NCBI GenBank assembly: GCA_945643635.1
Contig: CALZFC010000006.1
Span: 4,711,001-4,775,000 of the forward strand
DNA length: 64,000 nt
Source of the DNA: Allodiplogaster sudhausi
Lineage: Eukaryota; Nematoda; Chromadorea; Rhabditida; Diplogasteridae
Direction: 5' to 3'
The notes below the pieces were generated by a model. It was not told where the DNA came from. It saw only the letters and a list, made by a program, of their open reading frames with translations, and searched no databases. Positions 36,055 to 47,413 of the stretch are shown here, in pieces. The number at the start of each line of letters is the position of its first letter. The stretch's first letter is position 1. The position numbers and the translations under genes were made by a program.

Positions 36055-39030
36055 ATGGGCTTCACGCTCATGTTCTTCGTTTTCTTTGCGTACGCGCCGT
36101 GGCTCGCTGCTGTCTACGTTGCAGAAATTGTCATTGTTATTCAACGGCGAAATATTGACTGCGGCTCTACATTCTATGACCTCTTTCTGCTCGGCGGGAT
36201 TGTTGTGAGATTCTTTTTTGTTTTGTTTCTACATTCAGAGGGATCAATAGCGCTCGAGTCGTTTCATTTATAATTTGCAGGATATCGTACTATTAATTTC
36301 ATCATTCATCGCGTCCCGTGTGAGTTTGTCTCCGTTTATCGGACTCTTCTTTCCAAGTCAAGGAGCACAAATCGTCTTCGGAACTACTTCAAAGAACGTT
36401 GTCTTGTCAAGGAGGGCACATTATTGCGAGCCAGTAAATTGGTCACTTTCAGGCTAACTTTCTTTTGCAACATGGCACAGAAGTACATCAACGTGTTCAT
36501 CGCTTTTAACCGATTGACAGTCTTTTTTTTCCAGTTGTCTTATCAGGAGGTATTTTGTGTATGCGCATGTTCCGCTAGAGTATGAATTGCATAATATGTA
36601 ATGATCATACTTATGTCATCATTTAGTTGTTCTGGCGTCGCTTCTTTCCATTTTGTGTAATAATTGTTATGGCTGCTGCCCTCGGAACAACGTGGGAGCA
36701 TTGGATCACTCCGACTGTGTATACTCCCTTTATCATAGAGGGGAATCATGTTTTCTACAGAGGAGTAACAGACTTTTCGCAGAAGCCCTGGGTAGTTTTA
36801 TTTTGTATTGTTATCATAAATTTGATCTTAAGTTAATATTCATTTAAAAAAAGATATGAACGAGTGTTGTTGATTTAGTACAACGCCTTCCAAGTTATGA
36901 TGACTGTGCACATTTCTACGACTGCCCTCGCTCTTCTCCTCTACACAGCGACCGCTTACCGTATCCGAATGTTGCGGACCTCGGTGAGCCGCTCGAGTCG
37001 TATGGAGCTGCGACTCGTTTATTATGGACTCGCGCAATGTGTCATCGACACCCCGGCTTGCATTTATCAGGCATTTACATCAATTTCCATTCATTTTTGT
37101 TTGTAAGTAAAGAAAAATTGCTCATTGTTACATTCAGTTTTTCCTCTGGAACTTTCCTCGCTTCACAGCTGCGAATGTCTACACATTTATTGAAGTACGG
37201 ATTACTTTAGGCATACGAAAATAAAACGAGAGTGGGTACATGTTTAGTACCGACTACAAACCGAGAGAGAGAGAGAGACGCCAGTTTTTATAGTTGAGGA
37301 CAATGAATATGGTTAAACGAATGAGCGCTTCAATACAGTGCTAATAAACAAAGGTCTCAATAGTAAAATGTTGGCAGATCAAAAGTTATATTCGATTCAA
37401 CTCAGGAGTGGGCAAATGTTTAGTCCCGACAACAAACCGAGAGAGAGAGAAGCCAGTTTTACATATTCACTGTTCTCATCTATAAAAACTGGCGTATCTC
37501 TCTCTCGGCTTTGTAGTTGGAACGAAACATGTGCATGTGCCCACTCTTGAGTTGAATCGCTCTGATCACTGGCGTCTCTCTCGGCTTTGTAGTTTAAAAT
37601 AAAACAAAGTGAGACCATATGACGACAAAGTAAGTGTTTCATACAGTCGCGTGCAATATAAGTGCATATTTTGGTTTTTCTTCAAAGTATATGAAAGATA
37701 ATAAAATTTTTAGGGTTGCTTCTTTATATATGTAGTTACGTTACAAATAGTAGATTTCTGCTTTAATTGATCTACTATTGAGCGAGAAAAAATAAATAAC
37801 TCAAAATCACCCGGATTGCACATTTAGGTGTGCTGAACAAAATAATTTATTTCATTGATATTCGGATAGTTCTAATTGATATTTTATTTTAGTTGCATTA
37901 CAGAACATCCCTTTGATAACTTACATTCCTAATTGTGATTTAACATTATGTTCTTACATGGGAGTCTGAGATTCTTTCACTCGGCCTGATTGTGAGATGC
38001 ATAAGGATCAGCAGGATAAAATCGATAATTTTCCACAGTACTAAATAGACTTTTCCGTATTCCGCAGCCTTATTTCACCTCTGGCCTTGTGTGGCTTCAT
38101 AAAACAGGAGAACGTTTGAATGTACCCCAGGTATAGAATAGTATGGGATCCCAGACGGCAGGGAACGAAACTCGAAAAATTTAACAACGAGTCAAAAATA
38201 GCATTAGTCGATACAGAATAGCGTTCAGCAATTGCCGGAATTCCAAATAATTGATTTATTGTTGTGATTAATCAAAAAAGCAGGTGTCAAATACCGCATT
38301 TTGTCGCTTTTTAGGTTTCTTCAACGGTTCATTGGTTTCATGAAGGTTCATGAAGCCAGTTCTGAGCTAAGGCTGCAGAATATGAAAAAAAAGCTTATTA
38401 GCTGAGAGAGGCAAAACCATTTTTGAATCACGGACCCCTACATAGCTTCACTTACTTAAAGTACGTCCGGGCTGCGGACCTCGGTTGACCGCGGTATCCA
38501 AAACGTTCTCAAAATTAGGCCTGCAAATTATCAAAGGGATGTTCTGTAATGCAACTAAAATAAAATATCAATAAGAACTACCCGAATATCAAAGAAATAA
38601 ATTATTTTGTTCTGCACGCCTAAATGTGCAATCGGGTGATTTTGAGTTATTGATTTTTTTTCTCGCTCAATAGTAGATCAATGAATATACTATTAGTTAC
38701 GTAACTAAAAAAGAAGCAACCCTAAAAATAGCATTAACTTACATATACTTTGAAGGAAAATATGAAAGAAAACCAAAATATGCACTTTTATTGCACGCTA
38801 CTGTATCTACATATGTATGTATATTGCAAGAGTGCTGAATTGCATAGTTGGCCTCTTACCTCCTCGACAACCGCGCGCTCTCTCCGGCCGTGCTCATGTT
38901 CATCTTCAACTCTCACATCCGCCAAATCATCGTCCGTGTCTTCTTGCCTCGCAAGATGGCTGCTGGCTCCACCAGTGCAGCTGGCGTCCAAAGTTATCTA
39001 ACTCATTCTGTAGTTCAACCGAGTAATTAA
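36055..39030 (+). CDS. Nematode serpentine chemoreceptor (7TM, Srv/Srg-superfamily-like), 7 exons
   Basis: Likely a plasma-membrane G-protein-coupled chemosensory receptor. Exons: 36055-36204, 36281-36319, 36358-36549, 36627-36791, 36879-37070, 37138-37194, 38848-39030. All junctions are phase 0 and the product is 325 residues, the normal size for these receptors. Seven hydrophobic stretches can be counted: residues 1-25, 45-62, the stretch before the FIAFNRLTVFFF motif, FCVIIVMAAALG, ISTTALALLLYTA, YYGLAQCVIDTPACIY and the last exon (LSPAVLMFIFNSHIR). The NR motif after TM3 and the NSHIR end of TM7 are typical of nematode Srv/Srg-type receptors. Intron 5 begins with GC (TATCAG then gcattt); the nearby gtaagt donor would break the frame. 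The last intron of 1.65 kb has taken in a Tc1-like element and a hairpin element. Subfamily is uncertain. Confidence 0.83.
37393..37559. mobile_element. 167-bp hairpin MITE in the chemoreceptor intron
   Basis: Arms of about 60 bp start CGATTCAACTCAGGAGTGGG on the left and mirror it on the right (37540-37559), with a GAGAGAGAG block and GCCAGTTTT inside each arm. Single arms of the same family lie at about 37228-37290 and 37568-37600, so several copies are nested here. Confidence 0.6.
37644..38803. mobile_element. Tc1/mariner-like element with long terminal inverted repeats, TA duplication
   Basis: An 1160-bp element flanked by TA on both sides (37642-37643 and 38804-38805). The inverted arms are about 279 bp (37644-37922) and 277 bp (38527-38803), starting CAGT(C/A)GCGTGCAATA on each side. 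CAGT ends and TA target duplication are the marks of the Tc1/mariner group. The central 600 bp has no long open frame, so it is non-autonomous or decayed. It sits in the last intron of the chemoreceptor gene. Confidence 0.85.
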
Positions 39031-39799
39031 AGTAGAATTTATTATAAATCTACTGAACGTCATCCCATATTTAAACAATCTATCAAAACCTTTTTTAGAG
39101 TTTTCAATGGAAGGACGCGCTCGTCAAATACAGCACAGACGCCAGCATAACGGAATGTAAAATGAGCAACTTCCAGCTAAAATTTCACCGAATTTATATG
39201 ACAAGCTTCTACAAGCATTTATTTGAATTCACAAGAAAGAAATGAACACTTCTTTTGATGAAGGATTAATTGGATATTTTAGTAACATTTTAGCCTAGTC
39301 TATTCCAGCATCCAACTCATACAGTCAAATATCAATGTCGAAAGCGAAATTGGTTTTGGTGAGATATGTTATGGATCGTATTGTTATCGAGGATATCTTA
39401 TTGATTCTTTGCGAGAATGCCTACAGTAATTCTATAAATACGTCGATTTTTTTAAATTAAAATTTGTACAAAAAGCAAGTGAAGTGAACAATGAGAATAA
39501 TTCACGACGTTTTTTGTGTGTAAAGAATGATAGCGAAAAATAAGCTGATTTCAGACTATATGAACATACCACGAATATGTATTTAGTTTTACGCCACGTG
39601 TTATTCCACCGTGTAATGCTGCAATTCATTTTATCCTACCGAATGGAAATAAACAAGAAACCGATTGTGGATTTTAAGCAAAAATAGCACTTGGTAATTG
39701 TGGCGGAGTCGCATGGAATGTACATACATAGATGAGCGTCGCGTTGCGGGCGATGCCGACGATGCCGCCCTTTGGCCCGAGCTGGAGGAAGAGAAATCG
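39031..39799. other. Downstream of the chemoreceptor
   Basis: AT-rich DNA without repeat matches or coding signal, then a small GC-rich patch at 39710-39790. No gene is seen. Confidence 0.3.
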
Positions 39800-40710
39800 A
39801 TAACGGACGATAGAGATGGAGAGAGAGAGAAAGAGAGCGAGAGAGAGAAAGAGAAGTGGTGAGCGCGGCGAGTGATATAGAGAGTGTGAGAGATAATACT
39901 GTTATGAAGATTGGCTATTACCGTCTCGGTCTCCAAAACAAGACAATAATTATGATACGCGTTTTTTTTTTACCTTTTGTCGCTCGCTAATATGTAAGTT
40001 CATATTTAATTTTGCAACAATTACGTACTCTTCAATACCGAAAAAACAACCAGATTCAAACATGTGGATTTGCACCGATTGATATCCTTTTAAGAAGCAA
40101 GATCAGAATCAGCTCCGATACAGCAGTACCGCCAAAAATAAATACCTCCATATATCTCTCCGTATCAGGGAACAAAAGGCACTGTCTATGACCCTACAGA
40201 TCGGTGAGGGAAAGGAGAAACTGGGCAACGATCAAACAGCAATTTATTGCATTTGAATAAAAGTAACGGGATAATGATGCAGAGGAAAAAAAAGTAGGAA
40301 TCGTCAGTTTTCCGTTTATTGTGATATCTCATTGATATTTGTATGGAATAGATCGATTTTTCTTGTTATATGATCTGACAACTGCATTATCAGAGTAAGT
40401 TGGAGAAATTGGGATTGTAGTGTCACAATGTATACGAAATATATAAAAAAAAACAAAAGGAGAAGTGAAGTGCGCGAGAAATATATAAGGTATTTTATTT
40501 TTGGAGCACCGAAGCTGTTACTCAAGCAAGAAGCGGAGTTCATTCTGATAGGACGGATATAAGGGCCTCAATTGCCGCAAGTCCACATACCGATGTAGTA
40601 CATACATATCTGAATCAGTTAGTCTTTTTTCGGTATAGAAGAGTACCAAATGAATGCAAAGTAAAAAGAAAACAAAGTAATTATCAGATGACAAAAAAAG
40701 TGGATAGATA
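39800..40710. mobile_element. Composite fold-back repeat copy
   Basis: GA array 39815-39890, core block 39895-40120, inner block with ATCTCTCCGTATCAGGGAAC near 40155, then an inverted variant core at 40490-40700 that matches 27320-27560. The open frame on the minus strand at 40518-40856 is assembled from this repeat and is not treated as a gene. Confidence 0.55.
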
Positions 40711-40758
40711 TCGCTCCATTCAATTGCAGAGATATTTTTTAGAGTGCTTGGCTGTGGT
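40704..40758 (+). repeat. 55-bp direct repeat, left copy
   Basis: Identical over 55 bp to 43463-43517, in the same orientation (begins ATAGATATCGCTCCATTC). The pair brackets the CAP-domain gene; flanks differ on both sides. Confidence 0.9.
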
Positions 40759-41173
40759 CCTTCTAGAGGAATATAGGGTTTTATTCGAAGAGGTGCAGAA
40801 GAGTCTCTAATGGGCAGCACTTCTTGAGGCACTTCGAATATACATATCACTAGCACGACTCTGATTTCCCTAGTAATCTGCTGTGTATTTCAGGGCAGAG
40901 CTACAGCAAACAAAGTATATTAGTGAACAATGAAAACGGGCCATGTGAAACAACGACTGATTGTGAGAACGCGCCCATCCTTCTACTCCACCCCCCCCCC
41001 CACCTCAACGGGAGAAGGACAGTATAGATGAATTACATACAAGTTGCTTGCAATAGGGAGAGAGATAGAGAACTTAAGAGACTATGCAGAATGCAAAGTG
41101 CATAAAAACAATTGTATACAGATGATAAGTAAAAAAAAAATTTCATAGGTTTAAGGTTAATAGGGTGGGATAG

Positions 41174-41451
41174 CACGGACCTTCAAACCGCTCGGGGTGA
41201 TGAACCTCATATAGGGCTGCTATGAAAATCTTAGTGGCCGTTTGAACTTAAAATGGGCGGGAAGCTACATTTTACACATACAACATAGAAAAAATTTTTT
41301 TCAGTTACGCAGAGCTGCGTAACTGAAATATTCCTAGCGCAAAGTAGTAACGCAGCGAAAATTAGGCAGCCGCAACGCGTGAATTCGGTCACGCGTTGAT
41401 ACATGCTCAGCATAAAGGTTGACCGAGCTTTTTTTCAAAGGCTGAAGGTCC
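41174..41451. mobile_element. 278-bp hairpin-rich MITE with 9-bp target duplication
   Basis: Flanked by GTGGGATAG on both sides (41165-41173 and 41452-41460). The ends are inverted (CACGGACCTTCA against TGAAGGTCC). Inside are a 13-bp perfect stem at 41299-41328 and a 10-bp stem at 41373-41398 (CAACGCGTGA). A 9-bp duplication is typical of Mutator-like elements; the superfamily is an inference. Confidence 0.7.
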
Positions 41452-41689
41452 GTGGGATAGGGGCTTTTGATCTGTGCAGTGGGACTGAAGAAAAGTGCCT
41501 AATCGATCTATATCACATGACGAATTCCATTATCCTCTCGAGCATTTTCAAGGTCCTTCTCCAATTGTCTGCGCTACAATGTTTGGGTCCTGTGACAAGA
41601 CCACTTGGTTCATATATATGACTAGACCTCTGAGTCTTCTAACTCTTCCTGTCTCCCTTCGAGTTTCTCTTTCTCCAATCCATCTCTCA

Positions 41690-41850
41690 CACACAAAAAA
41701 AAATGTTTGAAACAATCATTGTTTCGGCGTAAAACTGAAACAACATATCAAACAATTTTTTCATTGTTTCATATATCAAACAACAATATTGTTTCAGTTT
41801 TACGCCAAAACAATGATTGTTGCAAAAAAAAATTTTTTTTTGTGTGCTCC
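41690..41850. mobile_element. Hairpin MITE next to the CAP-domain gene
   Basis: Inverted arms of about 55 bp: left begins CACACAAAAAAAAA and carries AACAATCATTGTTT then GGCGTAAAACTGAAACAA; the right arm is its reverse complement with few changes. The centre is a short AT-rich loop. No clear target duplication. Its right arm runs into the putative signal-peptide sequence of the CAP-domain gene. Confidence 0.65.
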
Positions 41851-41891
41851 ACTTCTCTTTCTCTTTGCCACTCTTCTCTTGTGTCCTGGTC
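41813..41891 (+). CDS. Possible first (signal-peptide) exon of the CAP-domain gene
   Basis: An ATG at 41813 opens a frame with a hydrophobic run (APLLFLFATLLLCP) ending at a weak donor (gtccaa). It leaves in phase 1, which fits the phase of the exon at 42285 and would give a junction rich in Ala before QSCPGG, as expected for a signal cleavage site. The first ten codons lie inside the arm of a hairpin element (41690-41850), so the original start may have been replaced or destroyed. This is inference only. Confidence 0.3.
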
Positions 41892-42284
41892 CAATAAGAA
41901 GAAGTTGCGTTCGCTGGTCAGAGACGACGTCAAGGCTACAGATGACATCACAAAGTGCAATCTCTGTTGCGTCTGATTCAACTCTGTGAATGACATGCGA
42001 AAGCCACTAATAATCTAATGGTCGTGAATGCAAACAAATATGTTCGGTATAAATGGTGCATGTCCCATGTTGGAATATCACTCGGCCTTTCAAGTCTACT
42101 CAAAGAATGTACTGTGTAATGGTGGCAGCGCATTCACTTGTTGTGGGTATAAAGACGTATTTAAGATACTAATATATACATATTTATTTGAAATAAAAGC
42201 TTCCCAAGCTTTTTTGACATGGCGGAGCCAATCAATACTGACAAGCGATATTGTACATTGAGATAAAATATACACTCGTTTCAG

Positions 42285-43151
42285 CTGCGGCTGCACAGTC
42301 CTGCCCTGGAGGCATTCCTGCAGCGGCGGAACAAGCTCTTCTCGATGCCCACAATAAGCTGCGTGCCACAGTTTCGGCGGGTAAATTCGTCGCAAAGGGC
42401 AAGACAATGCCAGCAACAAAGACACCGATTGCTTCCATGGTGAGCGAGAGTAGCAATATTTTTGCTTAACTACATGACGTTGTTAATCTGGCATAAACAT
42501 GCCCGATCGTAATAGACTTTCCTTTCAGACGTGGGACTGCAGTCTGGCTGACATTGCGCAGCAAGACGCCGATAAGTGCCAGGCAGTGCACACGGAAGCA
42601 CGGAGAGGCGCCAGCTCGTACTTTTTGTGGGAAATAAGGTTAGTAACGCCAACTGGTCAACTTTCCTGGTTGCTTATTACCTGCCTGTGTGTCCTATCGA
42701 TGGCTGTATTCAGCTGAAGAAGGATGGCATGGGAGCACGTGCAGCCGCAGAGTGGGAGAAGGAGTTCTTTGGATGGAAGGACATCAATTACACCTATCAG
42801 ATGGCCGTGTCCGGCACCACCTACCTTCGCCGGCATCAACCATGCTGTGCAGGTTTGAGTGGATATTGACCGCTTAGTCAGCTTCAACATTTTCTTTCCC
42901 TTGTTTTACCATCGGATCCGAAAAATATGCATTCATGTTTCGATTTTATGAAACACAATTTCATTATTTAACAAGACATCCTTCTTAATTGTTTCAAGAT
43001 GGTTGCGAACGGGACGACGAAATTTGGCTGTGGCATGAGCTCGTGCTTCAACCGGCCTATGCAGTCAAACGGACTCTTCGTGGACTGCTACTACAACAAT
43101 GAGTCAGGAAGCAAAACTTGTCGCATAATCCCCCTGTTGTGGAAAAAGTAG
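42285..43151 (+). pseudogene. SCP/TAPS (CAP-domain) gene with two frame breaks
   Basis: CAP-superfamily secreted protein, a group expanded in nematodes. Exons: 42285-42439, 42529-42638, 42714-42852, 42999-43151. Seen: SCPGG, LDAHNKLRATVSAGK, TWDCSLADIAQQDA, GWKDINYTYQMA, then in another frame AGINHAVQM and GCGMSSC. These are in the normal family order, and the gene ends at TAG 43149. Exon 2 is one base short near TTTTTGTGGG (42626-42632 region), so splicing would run into a stop. Exon 3 has one extra base near 42830 (TACCTTCGCC). All other sequence aligns cleanly. The breaks are either true inactivation or base-call errors in the assembly; the first is next to a T run. The signal-peptide exon is not certain; a candidate is 41813-41891. 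A polyadenylation signal is at 43268. Confidence 0.65.
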
Positions 43152-43267
43152 ATTCATTTAATTGTGCTTGCTTGCCCGTTCGTTTAGACGACGCATCTTT
43201 GGAAATCTCTACGAGGCCGTCTAACGATCGCAAGCAACGCCAAGTGTCTTGCAATTCCATGATGTTG

Positions 43268-43273
43268 AATAAA
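43268..43273 (+). promoter_or_regulatory. Polyadenylation signal of the CAP-domain gene
   Basis: AATAAA about 117 bases past the TAG at 43151. Confidence 0.4.
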
Positions 43274-43462
43274 GCAATTTCAGTCATTGAAATTTACGCA
43301 TGAATTGAGACCAGAGGGAGGGAATGACACTGTGCATTGATTAGAATGGTTTGACGTTTGGTTGTCGCTGAATACGCTGAGAATTGCGTGCTAAAGATGT
43401 ATACAGGAAATGCTTCGGCGGAATAACCCATTGTTTGGATCAGTTGAACGATTTGCATATCA

Positions 43463-43517
43463 ATAGATATCGCTCCATTCAATTGCAGAGATATTTTTTA
43501 GAGTGCTTGGCTGTGGT
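43463..43517 (+). repeat. 55-bp direct repeat, right copy
   Basis: Identical to 40704-40758; the spacing between copies is 2.76 kb. Confidence 0.9.
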
Positions 43518-44605
43518 GCTTCGAGATTAATAGATTGTCTTTTAATCGATCAGGTGCAGAAAAAACTTCTTTTTCACCTTTAAAATACACCAAGTACTTA
43601 ATATACACACACTAATTGTTAGAATAATTTAATAGAATAATTTAGAAAAATTTACCTCAAAAATCAACTACTTTTTTTCAAATTACGTAGAGTTAAACTT
43701 GTACAGTTTGAAAAAATTGAAAGTCTAATTAGTAGAATTTTTAAGTCGTATTTTTAAGAATAAATTTGCCCAAGAGATTTGTAAGAATAAACTACGAGAT
43801 GCGATGTATTTGTTTTTTCGAGCAAGCAGATAAAATCTTAATATGTATCAGCCAAGTTTTCCATATCGAGAGCTTAAAGGAGGTATCCGGGGAATAATTA
43901 ACCTATGTTTTGTTCTATGTGGATAAGTTCATCTTGGCGTAAAACATACATACAGAAAGTTTGAACGATTTTCTTCCATTACATTCTAAGCAATCGTAAC
44001 GCGAACACTGGCGGGTAGAGAATTAGCTACGGTAGCTCATAGCCGCAATCCTATTTCGCATGCTCTCTCGACCGAGCGACAGGCAACTTTAAGAACGCGC
44101 GCATTCAAAGTGGTTCTCTAGCGGTACTGTATAATTATTCGCCGGATACTTCCTTTAAGGAGATTTCAATCAATAGAAAGCCACATGTTTGAATCAATAA
44201 TATTTTTTGTATATTAAAGATTATTAATTATTACAACATAAAAAGTTAACAAAGATAATTATTTGATGACAAGCGGACAAAAACGCGAGGCACGCTTTTC
44301 TTGCCTGCTTTGGGGACTGTGACTGATTATTTCGTGAATGGGGACAGAGAGAGAGGGAAAGAGAGAGAGAGAAAGAGAGGGATGAGAGAGAAAAAGAGAG
44401 AATAAATAGAGCAAGAGAGAAAGAGAGAAAAAGGAAGAGAGAGAGATAGAGAGAGATAATAAATTGGTACGCGTGTACAAATTCCTGTCGCCTGGCTACG
44501 TGTCCAGTCTTTGACTTAGCCGTGATGATTCGGGCACTAGCAGAATTAGAAGAGGCGAGACAGAAAAGAGAAGCTTTCCACTTTTTCGGAGAGAGAGTTG
44601 GAGGT

Positions 44606-44643
<38 letters not shown>

Positions 44644-45134
44644 TTGGAGGTAGAGAAAGAGAGAGAGAGAGAGAGGGGGGAGAGAAAGGGATCGTTCCGG
44701 GTTGAATGCTTATTGTATCATCATTAATACTAATATAGTTTCCTTTTCTCTCTCCCCTCGCTGATTTTCAAAATCTCCTAGACCGCTTGAGAACTAAAAA
44801 AAAACTTTTTGTAGCCGCTTTATTCCATATAAATATCAACGAGATTAAAGAAATCGATCGAAGGACAAATGTCGGAGCAGCAAATTCAATGTTATAAAAG
44901 GCATCGGTTGCATCTGATTAAACAACGAGCAGTAATGAGATATCAAGTAAGGCCAAGTAAGGCAGAATCCAACGAAAAATGAGGGAAATTACACGTGGAG
45001 ACATTCACGTTGTTTATATAGAGAAAAGGAGAGAGAGACAAAGAGAGAGAGAGAAAGAGGGAGAGAGACAGACAGAGAGAGAGAGAGAGACGACAGCGAG
45101 ATAAATAGGGAGGAGAGAGAGTGAGTAAGAGAGA

Positions 45135-45176
<42 letters not shown>

Positions 45177-45241
45177 AAGTTTTTCTCTTGTTTTGCCAAG
45201 CCATTAACTTGGACAGTGGCAGAATGGTCTAAGAATGCTCG
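43518..45241. repeat. Repeat fragments and GA arrays
   Basis: AT-rich block at 43640-43800, an inverted core at 44160-44300, GA arrays at 44345-44460, 44595-44690 and 45025-45172. No gene is seen. Confidence 0.45.
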
Positions 45242-45359
45242 TCAGCACTTCTTCCTCGAAGGCTTCTCCTTCTTCTTCTCCATCTTCTTCACGCTCTCTC
45301 CTTCCTCTTCGGATTCTGCTTCCACGTCCTTCCGTTCAGACTTCTTGTCTCGAATCTCG
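45242..45359 (-). CDS. Orphan terminal exon, charged Lys/Glu-rich tail
   Basis: Behind a good acceptor (tttcttcag) on the minus strand, an open frame of 38 codons runs to TGA. It encodes EIRDKKSERKDVEAES followed by alternating Glu and Lys and ends SRKKC. The codon pattern and GC content differ from the surrounding arrays. I could not find the preceding exon; the stretch at 45540-45610 has an acceptor-like site but no clear frame. It could be the last exon of a gene broken by repeats, or chance. No family is recognised. Confidence 0.28.
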
Positions 45360-45910
45360 CTGAAGAAAAAAAAGGGTGTGAAAGATGAGAAAAAACTATA
45401 ATAGTATTACACACAGCACATTGGATTAGTAGAAATCCATTCACTTTTGCTTACTATGGAAAAAATTTTCAAACCTCGCGCCTCTTTTTTCAAATTTCGA
45501 ATATTTTGCCGCCATTTTTTAACGCAAAAATGTGTGCAACAAAACAGCGGTCGCCGGTAGCGAGGAGCGCAACCGACACTGGCCGGCTCTTTCTGTAGGA
45601 AGGAGGGCGAAGGTTAGCATCAGTAAGATGGGAGGAGCGGATTGGGTGTCCCCATTTCAAAGTGAACTAGTCCATGTATGCGAAATTCCGTCCAAGATAG
45701 GTTGCTACCGCCTCACTAATAGTTAAACTGACGATGCCTAAGAACTTTTTTTTGATTAGCTATTGGCCAAAGGATACGCTTGGGTCTGTGGAGAGCTCAA
45801 CAGTGGGAGGAGGCATCATTATCAACAAATGAATGGGACAAATCGCTGTGTTACAGTCTTCGTTTACTAAAGTATAAAAAAATATTAAATGCAATTATAT
45901 TAATTTTTTT
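45360..45910. other. AT-rich gap with one GC-rich patch
   Basis: GC-rich patch 45540-45720 with an acceptor-like ctacag on the minus strand at 45601 but no clear frame. No supported gene. Confidence 0.3.
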
Positions 45911-46085
45911 TACAATTATAAATTATGGATAATTATAACATTAATTAATTAATTACAATTGTGAATAATTATAATATTAATTAATTAATTACAATTATGA
46001 ATAATTATAACAATAATTACTTAATTACAATTATGAATATTTATTACATTTATTAATTAATTACAATTATGAATAATAATATTAA
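45911..46085. repeat. 36-bp AT-rich minisatellite at the 3' end of E(z)
   Basis: Units starting ACAATTRTGAATAATTAT recur exactly every 36 bp at 45955, 45991, 46027 and 46063, with a longer variant unit at 45912. The array reaches the E(z) stop codon and holds its polyadenylation signals. Confidence 0.85.
46040..46054 (-). promoter_or_regulatory. Polyadenylation signals of E(z) inside a minisatellite
   Basis: Two AATAAA hexamers on the minus strand (46040-46045 and 46049-46054) lie about 30-40 bases past the stop codon, within 36-bp tandem repeats. Confidence 0.5.
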
Positions 46086-46702
46086 TGTAACCTCCTGTTC
46101 CTCTCTACGAAGCTGAACGCGACAGAATGCGTGCGAGAGTAGCCGTAGTCGAAGAGGAGCTCCTCCCCGGGGGAGAGGGCGCGGCGGGCGAAGATGCCGA
46201 TGCGGTGGCTGCCATCCACGATGCACACCTGAGAGGGAAGAGAGAGAAAGAGAGAGAGAGGGATGGAGAGAGAGAGAGAGAGAAAGAAGCTACAGACAGA
46301 ATTCTCCATTAAATGTTGTCGCATTTGCTTACCATTAGCGACGCACGTAACACCGGGAAAGCAGCTCATTTCTACGAGATTAATAAATGAAGAAGAAAAA
46401 CAGAAAGCGCTTTAGAGAGCAAATGAAATTCTTTTATAGAATTCAGTTGAGAGTGATGTACGAATTTTGGGCGAGAAAAAAGACGTTTGGTTTACCACAG
46501 CATTCTCTGATGTGCACACATTTACATATATGCATTTATTGTTAATTGAAAGTGTACACATTTGACGAGAGAGAAAGAGAGAGAGAGAGAGAGAGACACA
46601 CAGAGAGGGGGATGAAAAGACAGGGAGAGAGATGGATATAGAGGGAGAGAAGTGGATGGATAGAGAAGAGGGAGACAGATGAATAGAGGGGGAGAAGCAG
46701 AG

Positions 46703-46747
<45 letters not shown>

Positions 46748-47378
46748 CAGGCGGAGGAACCAAGAGCTAAACAGATGAAATCTTGAAAAGTAGAAGCTCA
46801 GAGAAAGAAAGAAGAAGACAAACCCTCGCATAGCAGTTCGGGTACTTGGAGTGATTTGCGAATCGAATGACATTGCCTGCACGAGACGCGTCAATGTCCT
46901 GCTCCGCGTTTATCTCTGCAAATAAATTATAATAAATTCAAAATACAACCAGCATACGAAAAAAATTGAGATCCAAAATAGATCGTAAGAAACATAAATG
47001 TAGCAGCATAAAGTATTTAATTAACTTTTTTTTAAAATTAAATTATCATAATAAATTTTTTTTTAATTTTAATAAGGATAATAAAAAAATTGATCTTGTA
47101 AACACTGACTGAACACGTAGCTGAGTCTCTGCGTATCGTAGACATGGCCTCTTCGTTCGGTCTCCGCCGTAGAAATCACCTCAAGTAATTCAAGCATGAG
47201 AAGCCACTCGAAAAAGGTCACAATAAAGTGTGGAAGAAAACAAAAGTGAATACGGCAACAACAATCTCAACAGCTTCCACTAAGATCTACATTATCGCTC
47301 TGTTTCTCTCTCACGCTACCTCTCCATCTCTCTCAGCTATCTCCGCCTTCTCTTTTTTTTATTTCTCTCTCCCTCTCC

Positions 47379-47413
<35 letters not shown>

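Noticed and set aside
37071..37137. GT donor (gtaagt at 37112) for chemoreceptor intron 5
   Set aside because: It leaves phase 2, and joining to the next exon reaches a stop codon; the GC donor at 37071 keeps the frame into TM7.
37926..38526. Transposase remnant inside the Tc1-like element
   Set aside because: No catalytic motif or long frame could be read on either strand, so no coding feature is claimed.
40518..40856. 112-codon minus-strand frame
   Set aside because: Made of the inverted repeat core plus the 55-bp direct repeat; no domain and no splice support.
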